42,500 nucleotides of DNA from Chrysomallon squamiferum (taxonomy: Eukaryota; Mollusca; Gastropoda; Neomphalida; Peltospiridae). The notes below the pieces were generated by a model. That model was not told the origin of the DNA. It was given only the letters and a program-made list of their open reading frames with translations, and did no database searches. The stretch covers positions 1,970,835-2,013,334 of the forward strand of contig CM022670.1 of the NCBI GenBank assembly GCA_012295275.1, read 5' to 3'. A program made the translations under genes and the position numbers. How positions within the stretch are numbered: the first letter of the stretch is position 1; the number at the start of each line of letters is the position of its first letter. Below, piece by piece: positions 1 to 13,611 of this stretch.

Positions 1-284
1 ATATGAAATATTCTGATCCATCTCAATGGCTAACATTTCTTGGATCTGATATTTGCTGTAGCACTGTTATTTGATTATATGACAGGAAAGTCAAGACAGT
101 AGTTGTGTGTCATTAGTTTAGATTACAAGGTTAGATATCACCTGTGAGAAATGCGACGTCTTATAATTACTCTTCGTAGTGACATTTGGGAATAATTTAA
201 CTCGTCTTAACATAAAATATGCGTCTATGCACTTCTACCTCGGCGTAGATGACTAAAATCGTGTGTCGCAGGCAACTGAATAAT

Positions 285-287
<3 letters not shown>

Positions 288-357
<70 letters not shown>
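288..357. repeat. (GA)n microsatellite
   Basis: An uninterrupted AG/GA dinucleotide run of about 70 bp. The Arg-Glu open frame across it is a by-product of the repeat. Confidence 0.97.
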
Positions 358-360
<3 letters not shown>

Positions 361-827
361 ACTTCATGGAACTGACTAAATGTTGTAACGCGTGTCAGTC
401 ACGTTGGTGTGACAGCGACGTGGATGATGTTGTTTTAGAAAGCTATCTGTCTTTGACTAGACTCACCTGGAGTTCACAATGAATTTAAATTAATGTCATC
501 TTCAGTATTAGTAGGCTGTGTGTCTTCCTTCAAATGTGACAAGTTTTTTTTTCTACACACAGTTGTATGATGTAAACAAAACAAACTGTTTAGATAACAG
601 ACCTAGGGCCTCAGAAAGAGGGTAAAGCTCATTTGTGTTGTGTATTATACTTCAAAAATTGTGAAAAACAAAATGCGAGCCGAAAACAATAGATGGATTT
701 GGATCCGAATATTGTGGCATATATTTAACTTTTTATATAATTATATGCTGTAAGTCATGAGTATTGTTACTGTTTTCTTGTCAAATTTTAAGTTTTGAGA
801 AATAGTTTTACTGGGTACAAAGTCGCA

Positions 828-858
<31 letters not shown>

Positions 859-1641
859 CAAACCCCCCCCCCGCCCACAGAAACATTAGTTTTCTTCATA
901 GTTATATATCTTAGACAACTAAAATAAAGTCTATAAGATAGTAACAAAATGGAAAAAATAGTTACAGTGAAAACAAAACAGTATAAAAAACGCCACAAAA
1001 ACTGTTACCTCTTTACTTGAAGAAATCCGAGTCAAATATACCGATATCTCTCTACATCGACATAACATAACAAAGCGGTATTATTCAGCGTCACAATACA
1101 CAGTGTCATGAACGAAGACAAAAATAGGTGTCTGACTCACCGTAGCATCTCAAGAAATATTTCAAAATGTAATGAGAAGTATGTGGACAAATTACCAAAG
1201 CTGAGTGTAATATATAATAATTACATACGTGTATATTCGGCATACATATTTGTCAGGTAATTACATTTTTTTTTTTTTTTTTTTTTTTTAATATACTAAT
1301 GTACTCATTACAGTCATTCGATTAAGTCAGCTGCCAAAACTTTATGGATGAACACGTCCTGATTAAATGTCTATTGTAGCGAGAAAGTTTTTTTTCAGTG
1401 CGAAAAGATTGAGATTTGGTAACATATTTTGATGTTATTCCAAGCAGGTACATGTTTTTGTCCTTTCGTTTACAACTGTGTTGAAGACTTCGGCAGGCTG
1501 CTTTGATTACAGTGGTTGTTTGCGTCCTGACGTGAGTCTGTCTGTTATACTGGCGAAATGAGTAGCAGCGCAAAACTGAGTGTCCAGGAAACAAATTTAT
1601 ATTAACCAAGAAACAGAACCGTATTAGTGAACAAAATAAAT

Positions 1642-1717
1642 ATGTGTGTGTGTGTGTGTGTGTGTGTGTACGCACATGTATTTGCTAATGAACATTCACA
1701 CACACATATTCATATAA

Positions 1718-1750
<33 letters not shown>

Positions 1751-1960
1751 CATACATTTATATATATACGTGTGTGTGTGTACATACATGTACATACATA
1801 CATATATACATACATTTATATATATATATGTGTGTATATGTATGTCTATTTTTATATATATATATATATTTTATATATATATACACATATAAATATTCAC
1901 ACATACACACACACGTACATATAATACATACATATATACATACACACATATACGGAAATC
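1642..1960. repeat. Compound GT / TACA / TA microsatellite block
   Basis: Starts with a (TG)n run of about 28 bp, then after a short gap continues as interspersed CATA, TACA and TATA tracts. Open frames here on both strands are repeat translations. Confidence 0.9.
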
Positions 1961-2294
1961 TATAATTCCATAAACTAACCCTATTGATATAAAAGGTATA
2001 AAAGATTTGATTGGCCTTGAACTGCTTATACCGAGCTGGTGGAGAAAACAACGTCAAGCGACGAATGAAAGTCTGTTTACCGATATTCAACGCAGTGACA
2101 ACTCAAACACTTCTGTTTTCAGTCGACATTCAAAAATCGCCAGTTAACATCAATAATACTGTCTTTTCTGTTTACTGACATACCAAAGCACTCACTTGTT
2201 AACATAACACACACACTAACACTGTCGGCACATTGACGTACTAACTTACTAACGCAATGTTAACCTTAACGGGTTATCCTAATTTTTGGCAAAT

Positions 2295-2327
2295 CGTTTC
2301 TCGTAATTTAATTACGTCGGAGAAACG
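2295..2327. other. Perfect-arm hairpin
   Basis: Arms CGTTTCTC and GAGAAACG enclose GTAAT-TTA-ATTAC, giving a 13-bp stem with a GTCG bulge on one side. It has no coding context; function is unknown. Confidence 0.5.
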
Positions 2328-3094
2328 TTATATAACAAAAGTTTTAAATGTTGTGAATCGGTTAACTGTAACCATGGCACGCTTATATTTCTAGTGGTAA
2401 TCTGTTAAAGGTTACACCAACCCACTGCCTCAGTGCGGTTAACATTACGATGTGCAGTTGAACAAACCAGAATTAACTGAACCGGTTTCGCATGTGTGCT
2501 TAATAGTCTATTATGACTGTATATCTCCGCCTGCAACTGAATTAAATTAGGTCACACACATCCACGAACATTCTATTCCTAATAATTCGATTTTTAAAGC
2601 AAAACAACAAAATTCGTTCATTTTAGATTAACAAAGTCAAAGTTTACAGAATATTTCCATAATAATATTACAAACACGTGTTATATTTGTACACATGTTT
2701 TTAATATATAACAAATATAAATGCAACAAATGATGTATGCATGACAAATATTATAAACAAATTCCTACCTTTGCCAGCAGTAATCAGTGAACGTAAGTGA
2801 GAACAGCATGGACCTGAACGACAAACTGGTTGCGGGAAATATAAAGTTGAAAAACAGCTTTTCTCACTGTTAGACTGACAATCCGTTCCGGATCGCAGAA
2901 CACACGACCTTACATTGTTTGCTACTGGCTAACTGGGTTTTCATTTAAAAAAACAATGTCCAATGACTTGCTCATAATTATGACAGAGCAGTTTTGAAGT
3001 AGATACGTCTCTTTGCTATGCGGAAAATAGAATAATATGTGAGACGAAATAATTGTAGTGGTATTAGTAGCAATAGCACAACAAGAAATAGATC

Positions 3095-3180
<86 letters not shown>

Positions 3181-3181
3181 T
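3095..3181. repeat. (AGT)n trinucleotide array
   Basis: About 29 uninterrupted TAG/AGT units. It gives poly-Ser on the plus strand and poly-Leu or poly-Thr on the minus strand; neither is a credible protein. Confidence 0.96.
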
Positions 3182-3819
3182 AAGAAGCAGTATTATTATT
3201 CGCAGAAGTGAGAGAAGTAGGGGACAGACATTGTACAAACACACAAACACACACACACACACAAACACACACACATACAAATACGCACGTTTAATGTGTT
3301 TATCATATCTGCATGCAACAGGTGCATTGTACTGAACAGTGAATAATGCATTCAAAAGGGGCGTATGACCTCATACAACCGAGTTTTACACTCAGTGTGA
3401 AATTATGTTGTTTTTCTTTCGTTGTTGTTTTTTAATTTTTATTATTATTATTTTTTGTTTTTTTTATTATTATTATTTTTTTTTTTTTTTAGAAATAAAT
3501 TGTATATTGAATTTTTATCTACGTCCTCAAAAAATAACACGTTTCTGTCAAGACCAGATGTTTCTCATGTACTTACGTACAGTATCAAATCGTTATAGCT
3601 CGCCCAAATGTGAATTCTTAAACTGTATTTCAATTATAACTTGTAACTGAAAATTGTTCAAATAATGTATGAAGTTAACAAATAAAGAAAAATTGTTGTT
3701 ACTTTCAGAATCTTAATTTAAGAGATCATAATTTGTTATTTTTATTTTGTACGAATCGAATGTCTTTGTAAATTATTGTGTTTATTTTATTATCATTGTC
3801 ATCGTACATCGCACATACA

Positions 3820-4180
3820 TGTATACACACACACATACATAAACACACATACACATACATACCCCCACACACTCACACACATACATACACACACATACAT
3901 ACATACACACATACACACATACATATATACATACATACACACACATACATACATACACACACACACACATACATAGATACATACATACACACACATACAC
4001 ACACATACATACATACATACATAGATACATACATAAACACACATACACATACCTACCCACACACACATACACACATACATAAACACACACACATACATAC
4101 ATACATATACACACACATATATACATACATACATACACATACATTCATACATACATACATATACATACATACATACATTT
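3820..4180. repeat. Long (CATA)/(CA) microsatellite
   Basis: About 360 bp of mixed ACAC and ACATAC units with scattered GATA variants. The overlapping His-Thr-Tyr and Val-Cys-Met open frames are artefacts of the repeat. Confidence 0.95.
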
Positions 4181-5066
4181 TATATATACAGTCGTAACAC
4201 AGTGTAACTAATAATACAAATAAAATTTATGGGAAGAGAAAAGAGATAAGGGAAGCAACTCCTGTAGGTATAAACCTTTTCTGCTCGTTTGGTTGGTTTG
4301 TTCTCATCAGTGCAGTTTTCTGTTAGTTCATTTTCTTGTCAGGTGAGTAACTGGAGTTTATGCTATCGTAACTCCTAGTCTGACTGACCTCTTTGTCAGC
4401 TGGGTGATTCGTTGATTTGTCTGCAGTGATTATTTGGCATGTCAAACTGGGTGGTCCTTTAATTAGTGGGTTGGCCGATTTCATTATTTTTTTGGTTTGT
4501 TGCCTTGTTTATTAATTGCTTGGCTCATTACCTGGTTTGCAGGTTGATTTTTAATAGCTAGGCAACATAGTTTATTGGTTGATTTGTTCTACTTCACTAT
4601 TTCATAGTTATGTAAGTATGAGTAAAACATAAAGATTTTTAATTTAATCTACACTCACTTCTGGATGATTCTGCTGTATATTGCTCAGCAAAAAAAAAAA
4701 ATAACTGTTACTCTCCTGTTCGAAATCTGAATATTCATTTATCTTAAAACGACAAGCTCGTTTATAACATTAATAAACGATACAAAAATAATTTAAAAAA
4801 GAACCACATTTGTTTTACATAAAATTATTTTAGTAAGACATTGTAAACATGTACTTTGTGTTTACAATATACAAAATATTTCAATTAATACTGAATGCAG
4901 TTTACAACAAAAACGAAAAAAAATGTAACAGAATGAAGAGGGAAACTTTTCATTGTTGTGGGGAAAAAATAAACAGACATTACAATTATTCGACAATATA
5001 AACTGAGACACACTGACAACCAAATAGAATATCAGAAGTAAAACACGCATTATATATATATATATC

Positions 5067-5084
5067 TAGTACATTCTATCCAGT

Positions 5085-5147
<63 letters not shown>

Positions 5148-5155
5148 TACATTCT
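5067..5155. repeat. (GT)n array flanked by an 11-bp direct repeat
   Basis: A GT run at 5090-5145 lies between two exact copies of TAGTACATTCT at 5067-5077 and 5145-5155. Such flanks can arise by replication slippage or by insertion of the array with target-site duplication; the sequence cannot tell which. Confidence 0.85.
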
Positions 5156-5553
5156 GTTAAAAAAAGCGTCTTTCGTCTTTTACAAATCACTTGTACCCTT
5201 AACTGGATATAATAAACTAGATAAAGCATATAAACACACATTGTTTCGTAGTTCAGGGTGGCATTTAAACACCAGCTAAGCAGACGACAGCTAAAGGTCT
5301 TAAGGATTTTACGATCGACTCTCACACATTATTCTTTATTTACATTGCTATCTAAAGCTAATTTAGTTCCCAACAGCTTAGAATATCGTCATACTGACAT
5401 ACCGTATGCAGTTACGATACGGGTTTTTTAAGCACCTTTCTACACTAATGACTAATAGACTTGTCTGCGCCATACTGAACGAACTAGTTCATTTAATATT
5501 ATGAGTTTTGTTACTTCTTACAACATATTATAGTTTCGTACTGCTCGTTTCTG

Positions 5554-5584
<31 letters not shown>

Positions 5585-5740
5585 GATAACTCTCGGAGGA
5601 CTAGGAAGAATGTGTACTAGACCAGTATCTCTTGAAATGGAAATATTTAACCCCGTACGTCGAATAAATTAATGTTATAATTAATTAGCTTTCAAACGAG
5701 ATTTAATATTATTAACATTAATCCTGTCAGCTCATCTGTT

Positions 5741-6015
5741 AGTACCAAATGCCAGTCCGTTCGTTTGGCGTAGCCTTGATTATTATCAGTCTATTATTAT
5801 ACTAATTATTACAAGTAGTACAAAATACCACTCCACTGATTTGGCGTAACCTTCATTATTATCAGTCTATTATCAAACTAACTAACTATCAGTTACCAAA
5901 TACCGGTTTATTATTATTATTTATTTTTTATTTTTTATTTTTATTTTTATTTTTTGCATAATATTTTTATCAGTCATTATCAGTCTGTTCTTTGGCGTAA
6001 CCTTAATAATAGGTA
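5741..6015. repeat. Degenerate minisatellite, period about 76 bp, three copies
   Basis: Copies begin near 5741, 5817 and 5891, each opening with an AGTACCAAATRCC-like motif and carrying TTTGGCGTAACCTT followed by ATTATTATCAGTCTATTAT. The third copy is stretched by a T-rich insertion, so its TTTGGCG falls at 5991 instead of near 5916. Not coding. Confidence 0.75.
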
Positions 6016-6117
6016 GTTTCTGTTTCTGTTAACTTTTAAACAGTAGCTAATAAATAAATAAACAAACAAACAAATAAACAAATAAATAAATAAATAAATA
6101 AATAAAAGTCATACAAA

Positions 6118-6413
6118 TTAAGCGTAACTCTTTGTGATTTTCAGTTTACTAGGATCCTGCAGATCCCACATCGACATCCTTCTCCCGCCACGAGGTCCTT
6201 GCGATGCCGTGCTGTTGCCCTTTCTTCTGATGTATCTGCATTTCTTCAGACTGTCCCCCGCGCCGAACTTGTCGGCCTGTCGTATCTGTTCGTTGGTGAA
6301 GACGTCAAACGGGTATTTAGACTCCTTGGGGCCGCTCAGCTCGCTGGAAGTCACGGACAGAGGCGTCGAGGCTTTGGGAACAACCAGCTCTCCCGTGAAC
6401 GCCTTGTTCTCCG
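6118..6413 (-). CDS. Last exon of the unrecognised gene
   Basis: Follows acceptor TTAG (6415-6414). The phase-1 donor at 7990 plus CG here makes an Ala codon and continues as ENKAFTGELVVPKAST to SKLKITKSYA and TAA. The exon is GC-richer than its surroundings, and its frame agrees with the splice, which is strong evidence that it is real. It includes a YPFDVFTNEQIRQAD segment. I do not recognise a domain. Confidence 0.75.
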
Positions 6414-9400
6414 CTAACAACAACAACAACAACAACATCAACAATAATAATAATAAAACAACAACAACAACAACAACAATAATAATAATAACAACAACAA
6501 CAACAACAACAACAACAATAATAATAACAACAACATCAGCAATAATAGTAATAAAAACAACAACAACAACATCAACAATAATAATAACAACAACAACAAC
6601 AACAATAATAATAATAATAATAACAACAACAACAACAATAATAATAACAACAATAACAACATAACAACAACAACAATAATAATAGTAATAATAACAAATA
6701 TATATTTATGTAAAGATTATTGGTTTTTCTCTTTTTTATAATTTTTTAATAATTTTTTTTATAATGTTTTTTTTTTATAGGCTACATTTTTTTTACTTGG
6801 TAATACATATCTTTAATATGTAGAACATACATTCTAAGTGCCTGATGTTATCAAGTACAAAATAATCATAATGGCTTCTTGTAAAATTAGTTTTAATTCT
6901 CGCTTATGCACCTGTATATATATATATATATATATACAAAAATCTTTCTTAATACTGTTTACTCAACTTTTTAAATGAAATATCAAATAATAATAATAAA
7001 AATAATAGCAATAGCAATAATAATAATAATAAAAATAATAGCAATAATAATAAATAATAATAGTAGTAGTAATAATAATAATAAATAAATAAATAAATAA
7101 AAATGAAAATAACCACCGTTCTTGAAAATCTCATTTTTCTTTTCTCATTTTTTCTCTTTCTCTCCTTTGTTTTCTTTCTGTCTTATGTTGTTTATTTTAA
7201 ATTTTCCTTTTTCTTTTATTATTCATAATTATAGTTCTTTACTTTATCTTTTCTTCAAAGTATTTTCTTTGAAGATCAAAACAGCTTTTTTAAAATTCAA
7301 AAGTTTAGTGAAATTAAGTGAAATAATGTCTTTGAAACGATGCATTGATGATAATCTCGTATTTGATTTATTTTAGGAGTGTGTCAAGTAATCAGAAAAG
7401 ATTTGTTCACGCGTAAAACACGTTTAGTTTGCTTCATTTCGCTGTCATTTGCTTCACTTCATTTTCAGCAATGTTGCGTGTTTTTAGTTGATTTTGATTT
7501 TGATTTTTAAAAAGGGGTTTTTATTTACTTATTTGCTTATTTACTTACATACCTATTTTGTTTATTTATTTAATTTACTTTATTTCATTTTTCTCGTTTT
7601 ATTTTTATTTTTTATTTTTTTTTTTTTAATTTTATTTTATTTCATTTATTTCATTTCATTTATTATATTTTACAATTGTTTTATTTGTTTGTTCTTTCAT
7701 TCGTCTATTTATTTAGGCTACGTTAGTTTTATTTATTTTACTTTCTTTAATTGTTTAACTCGTTTTGCAAACTAAGTTTCAGTTCGCTTGTGTTATTTTT
7801 GTACATGAATATGGTGTCTGTTGTATATGCGAACAATGTTTGTTTGTGTTGGAGCATGCATGTATGTATGTATCTTTTTGTAATTATATAGTTGCAGATA
7901 TTTATATATGTGAACCTGTGTCAATATATGGTTTGTGTGTGGCTGTGAATTGATAAATGAATGGCGAAATATAATGAAATATTATTTACCAAATTCCATC
8001 GAGATAGTGTTGAAGAACTCTCCAATTTTAATTCTCTGGTTTAGTATGTCTTCTCGGTTCTTTCTCTCCAGTTTCTTCTGTAGATACAGTTCCTTGTGAC
8101 TGGGCGGTATGAACCTATCTATTTTCTTAGGCACCAGCTCTCCCTCCAGTTTATTGTGAGAAATAAGTTTGTACTGATGCACCTCCTCTTTGTCGAGAAT
8201 TCTTGCTTGACGACTCTTTTTATATTTTTCCTCCAGTTTCAAAATCCAAGCCATATTGGGTGAAATTTCTTCATCAAGATCGTTATACTGTTTCCCAGTC
8301 GCTTGTTTGTTCGCGTTTTTTCGCTTAATTGTTGCTTCGTCTGTCATCTTTTGTCTGACTCCTCGAACTGAACTGTCTGTTTTTTCTTGGCGTTTTTCAA
8401 AGGTTCTAGAAAAACGTCTTCTTTTCTTTCCGCGATACTGGGTACCAGACAGCAAAATCAGTTCCATTTTTGTTAAAAGATCTGTCAGTAAATTCTGTAT
8501 CATCTTTCTTTTTAATTAGTCTAGGATCTTGTTTTCTGTTTTCGGTATCTGCTGATTTTAACGTGATCAAGATGATCCTTGTTCTTGTTTTCTTTCCTCA
8601 TCCTTTACGGCTTCCATAACTTCGGTTCGCGATGTTTTCCTCTCATCTACACTGTCTCTCAAAGAACGGATCAGCGGGGGATCTCCTACTCGTGTAATTT
8701 TTCTTCTTCTGATGGAGGGTAAAGAATTCCTTAAGCTGTTTCTTTTTGAGGCTTCTGTGTCGCTGCTGGCGCGAGAGACAACACTTTTCTGTTTCTCGAT
8801 GGCAGGACGTGATTCGGAACTAGTCCGAGAAAGAAACGTGGATTCTTTTTCTGTGTTAGAAAAGTACGACTCGTTCATCTGCGGATTACCGAAAGTAAAC
8901 CATCCAAAATCTTTCTCGTTGATTTCTTCTTCAGGGTCCGGCGGTTCAAACACTGATTTTCTTCTGCTGCTACTCGTGGAATGTTTTTTGAATTCTTTTT
9001 TATCCTCGTTTCTTTTGGGTTGGGCATTTCATTTTCCTTGTCAACAGCAAAACTGACTTGTCTTGAACTTGATGCCAACGGTTCCAGGTTTGAAGAATTT
9101 GAATCTGACTTCTTTGATGATCGCTTCCTTCTGACACTTTTCGAAGAACTGACTCGAAACGATCCTGATCGCTTTAACCTGGTTTGATGTTCCGTGTCTT
9201 TGCTCACCTCAACAGCTTTCACTGGAAGCAAACCCATTTTGTCGACAGATTTAGAACCATCTGCGTTTTCTCCGTCGATAATCTGAAGGTTCGGTGTCAA
9301 GAATGGATGTTCCGAATCTGGCTCTGTTTTCAGCCGTCTGCACTGTGTAGAGCGGTTTTTTCTCCCTGTTTCGTTCTGCACTGTGACTTCTACTTACATA

Positions 9401-10117
9401 TTTATCTTTGCGATGATCGGCAGACTCGCTCACCTCCAGTGTCTGTTTGTCTGTTTGTTTATTACTTTCCTCGTTGGTTTCAGAAATACTCTGATCTTCG
9501 TCTCCCATTGTGATATCTCTGCCCATAGACTGTTGTAGTTGGAGATTAAATTTTTTTATGAGTTCTATTTCACTATTTACCCCATCATCTCGAGGAAGTA
9601 AAGATCCTCTGTGACTCCCCTTCACCAAAAACAAAGAATCGCGTCTGTCAGCGCGATTCTGATGAAACATTAAACTCCTCCTTTCATCCTCAGCTTTCTG
9701 TTTTCGTTTTCGTTTCACGTTTTCTCTAAACTTCTGAACGCCTTTTCGCATCAAGTTTAAAATTCTTTCTGACGTTACCTTGGTTCTTCCTTCCTCCTGG
9801 CGTCTCTGGTACTCCTCCCTCTGCGCGTGTCTCTTGTCCCGTGTCACCCTGCACAGAGTTTTAAACACGAGTTCCTGTCCTCGCTTCACTTTGTTCAGAG
9901 CGATCACGTGTTCCTTGTACATGAGCTGCACATCCTTCCACATGTGTGACCTCACCAGGCCGTTGAAGTGTCTCGTTCTGTTGCTGAACTCGGGTTTCTC
10001 GACCTCGCGTAGCTGCGGCAGTTTGTCGCCGTTCATGGCAGACATTCGTACGAACATCGTGCGACGATTGCTTCGAACGGGAATCCGAGGTCCGTTCCGT
10101 CTTTCGGGTTCTTCCAT
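6118..10117 (-). CDS. Unrecognised basic, coiled-coil-like protein; multi-exon, frame-disrupted in the middle
   Basis: Coding sequence runs from ATG at 10117-10115 to TAA at 6120-6118. I do not recognise the family. The N-terminal 240 residues are rich in Arg, Lys, Glu and Gln with heptad-like stretches. The middle is Ser/Lys-rich, and the C-terminus is mixed charged. The last intron is clear: donor GTAAAT at 7989, acceptor TTAG at 6415-6414, with phases that join exactly. Between 9400 and 8400 the best open frame switches several times with no credible introns, so the locus is either a decaying gene, a poorly sequenced one, or one with unusual splicing. A motif RQVSF in the middle matches the protein phosphatase 1 docking pattern [RK]-x-[VI]-x-[FW]; this is suggestive only. 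Its neighbours give no functional clue. Confidence 0.6.
6414..7989 (-). other. Intron of the unrecognised gene, packed with microsatellites
   Basis: The intron of about 1.58 kb is bounded by GTAAAT and TTAG. Next to the acceptor is a mixed CAA/AAT array (plus strand 6418-6700), so that the transcript reads TTG/TTA repeats right up to the splice site. It also holds a TA run (6918-6936), an AAT/AAAT block (6988-7102) and T-rich tracts (7580-7680). Confidence 0.7.
6418..6700. repeat. (CAA)/(AAT) trinucleotide array
   Basis: About 280 bp of alternating CAA and AAT triplet blocks with a few CATCAG interruptions. It gives Asn/Thr/Ile frames on the plus strand and poly-Leu on the minus strand; both are artefacts. 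Confidence 0.95.
7990..8503 (-). CDS. Penultimate exon of the unrecognised gene
   Basis: Open from about 8503; the reliable part starts near 8450 with a basic KKRRRF segment and continues through a Lys/Glu-rich helical stretch to ...NTISMEF. It ends TTT-G at 7990, followed by GTAAAT, a phase-1 donor. Upstream (about 8455-8550) a different frame (ADTENRKQDPRL...) looks more protein-like, which adds to the frame disruption. Stops in this frame between 8567 and 8512 separate it from the preceding open frame. Confidence 0.65.
8567..9397 (-). CDS. Middle coding region of the unrecognised gene, frame-shifted
   Basis: Two long overlapping frames cover this stretch. One is open from about 9390 to 8875 and contains the RQVSF motif. 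The other is open from about 9027 to 8567 (…VFEPPDPEEEINEKDFGWF…) and lies in the same frame as the first exon and as the exon at 7990-8503. Both read like real Ser/Lys/Glu-rich protein, and the minus strand is purine-rich throughout, unlike the T-rich introns nearby. A 22-nt interval from the GTAAGT donor to a following CAG would restore the frame but is far too short for a normal animal intron. Confidence 0.5.
9398..10117 (-). CDS. First coding exon of the unrecognised gene (240 codons)
   Basis: Opens with ATG at 10117 (MEEPERRNGP...) and stays open for 720 bp to the codon TAT, which is followed at once by a perfect GTAAGT donor (9397-9392). The frame stays open past the donor to a stop at 9251, so whether the donor is used is uncertain. 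The composition is strongly charged with long Arg/Lys/Glu/Gln stretches, typical of a helical or coiled-coil region. An in-frame Met at 10171 is possible but lies in AT-rich sequence that looks like a 5' leader. Confidence 0.65.
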
Positions 10118-12695
<2,578 letters not shown>

Positions 12696-13315
12696 TTCTG
12701 AATCGGATAAATGTTGCTATGTTAAAATAATTCTAACGTTATTGAGAAATATATAAACAATTTACAATGATTAGTCCACGGGTATTTTTTATTCAAAATT
12801 TCAATATGGTTTTAACAGTGCATGACGTATCCTTATGTAAACATTCTGAAAAGCTATGTGACGTTGTAAAATGTGATAATTACCAAGTTATTATTCACTT
12901 TAACATTGTTATAAAATAAATAATTATTAACTGAAATGTGAAGTTGAAAATTGTTACTAAGTACATTTTTTTGTTTTTTACCATCATAGTAATTAACCTT
13001 TTTGTAATGTATTATGTGTTGTGTTAACTTGGTAACTAATATAAAACTGGTGACGTCTTAAAATTTATTTTAAAAAACGCTGAATTACATCAATTAATTA
13101 TGTGAAAACTTAACACATTAATAACCATTGTGTCAAACTCTGTATATAAACTCGATGTGTGTTTTGTTATTAATTATCATTAATGATATATATTTATCCA
13201 AATTACATATTTTCCGATTATAAAAAACTGAATATTACATTCAAAAATGTGTTTTATTCTTGTACGATTCAAATATACTTAGAGCTGGATTACATAAAAG
13301 CTGAAGCATTATATG

Positions 13316-13321
13316 TTTATT
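13316..13321 (-). terminator. Poly(A) signal of the small heat-shock gene
   Basis: AATAAA on the minus strand about 150 nt past the stop codon. Equivalent hexamers sit at 22973-22978 and 31255-31260 in units 2 and 3. Confidence 0.6.
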
Positions 13322-13473
13322 TGAATCCCAGTCAAAGTGAAAGGTCGCATTCACTATCACTTTCAGTCACAGTGACTGCTGATGCAATCATACTCATTAC
13401 ACATACACACACAAAACATCATTTAGATGTACAAACAAGCTTAGATTTGAAAAAAAATGTTTTTGTTTTTGTT

Positions 13474-13611
13474 TCAGTCTTTCTTTTCAGTCGTTTCTCT
13501 CTCAATTTTGATTGTTTTTCCTTCAGGTTCTGGTTCTCCTTTCACGTCTGCTTCAATCAGCAAAACGCCCTCTGGTGAGATTTTTGATGACACGGTTTCC
13601 AGGTCAACATC
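13474..13611 (-). CDS. Small heat-shock protein, exon 3 (end of ACD and tail)
   Basis: Acceptor TTATTTTAG precedes GATGTTGACCTG. It codes for 45 residues ending ...ETTEKKD and TGA. It supplies the last ACD strands (ISPEGVLLIEA) and the IKI tail motif. Phase 0 at both joins rebuilds PEDVDLE, a standard ACD sequence. Confidence 0.93.
   Translation of the reverse strand, partial: DVDLETVSSKISPEGVLLIEADVKGEPEPEGKTIKIERETTEKKD

Larger units (their letters stand above)
1..6117. other. Left non-coding flank rich in simple repeats
   Basis: I see no convincing gene in this stretch. Open frames are translations of microsatellites (Arg-Glu, Thr-His, Ser, Leu or Tyr runs) on both strands. It holds GA, GT, AGT, CATA/CACA and TTTA arrays, a 76-bp minisatellite near 5741-6015, and A/T homopolymers. 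The complex sequence between them has frequent stops in all frames and no recognisable transposon protein. Some exons or a non-coding RNA could be missed. Confidence 0.6.

Noticed and set aside
3778-4197. Long overlapping Thr-His-Tyr and Val-Cys-Met frames
   Set aside because: Translations of a CATA/CA microsatellite on both strands.
7122-7775. Phe/Leu/Tyr-rich plus-strand frames resembling membrane segments
   Set aside because: T-rich intron sequence of the minus-strand gene. Composition alone explains the hydrophobic reading.
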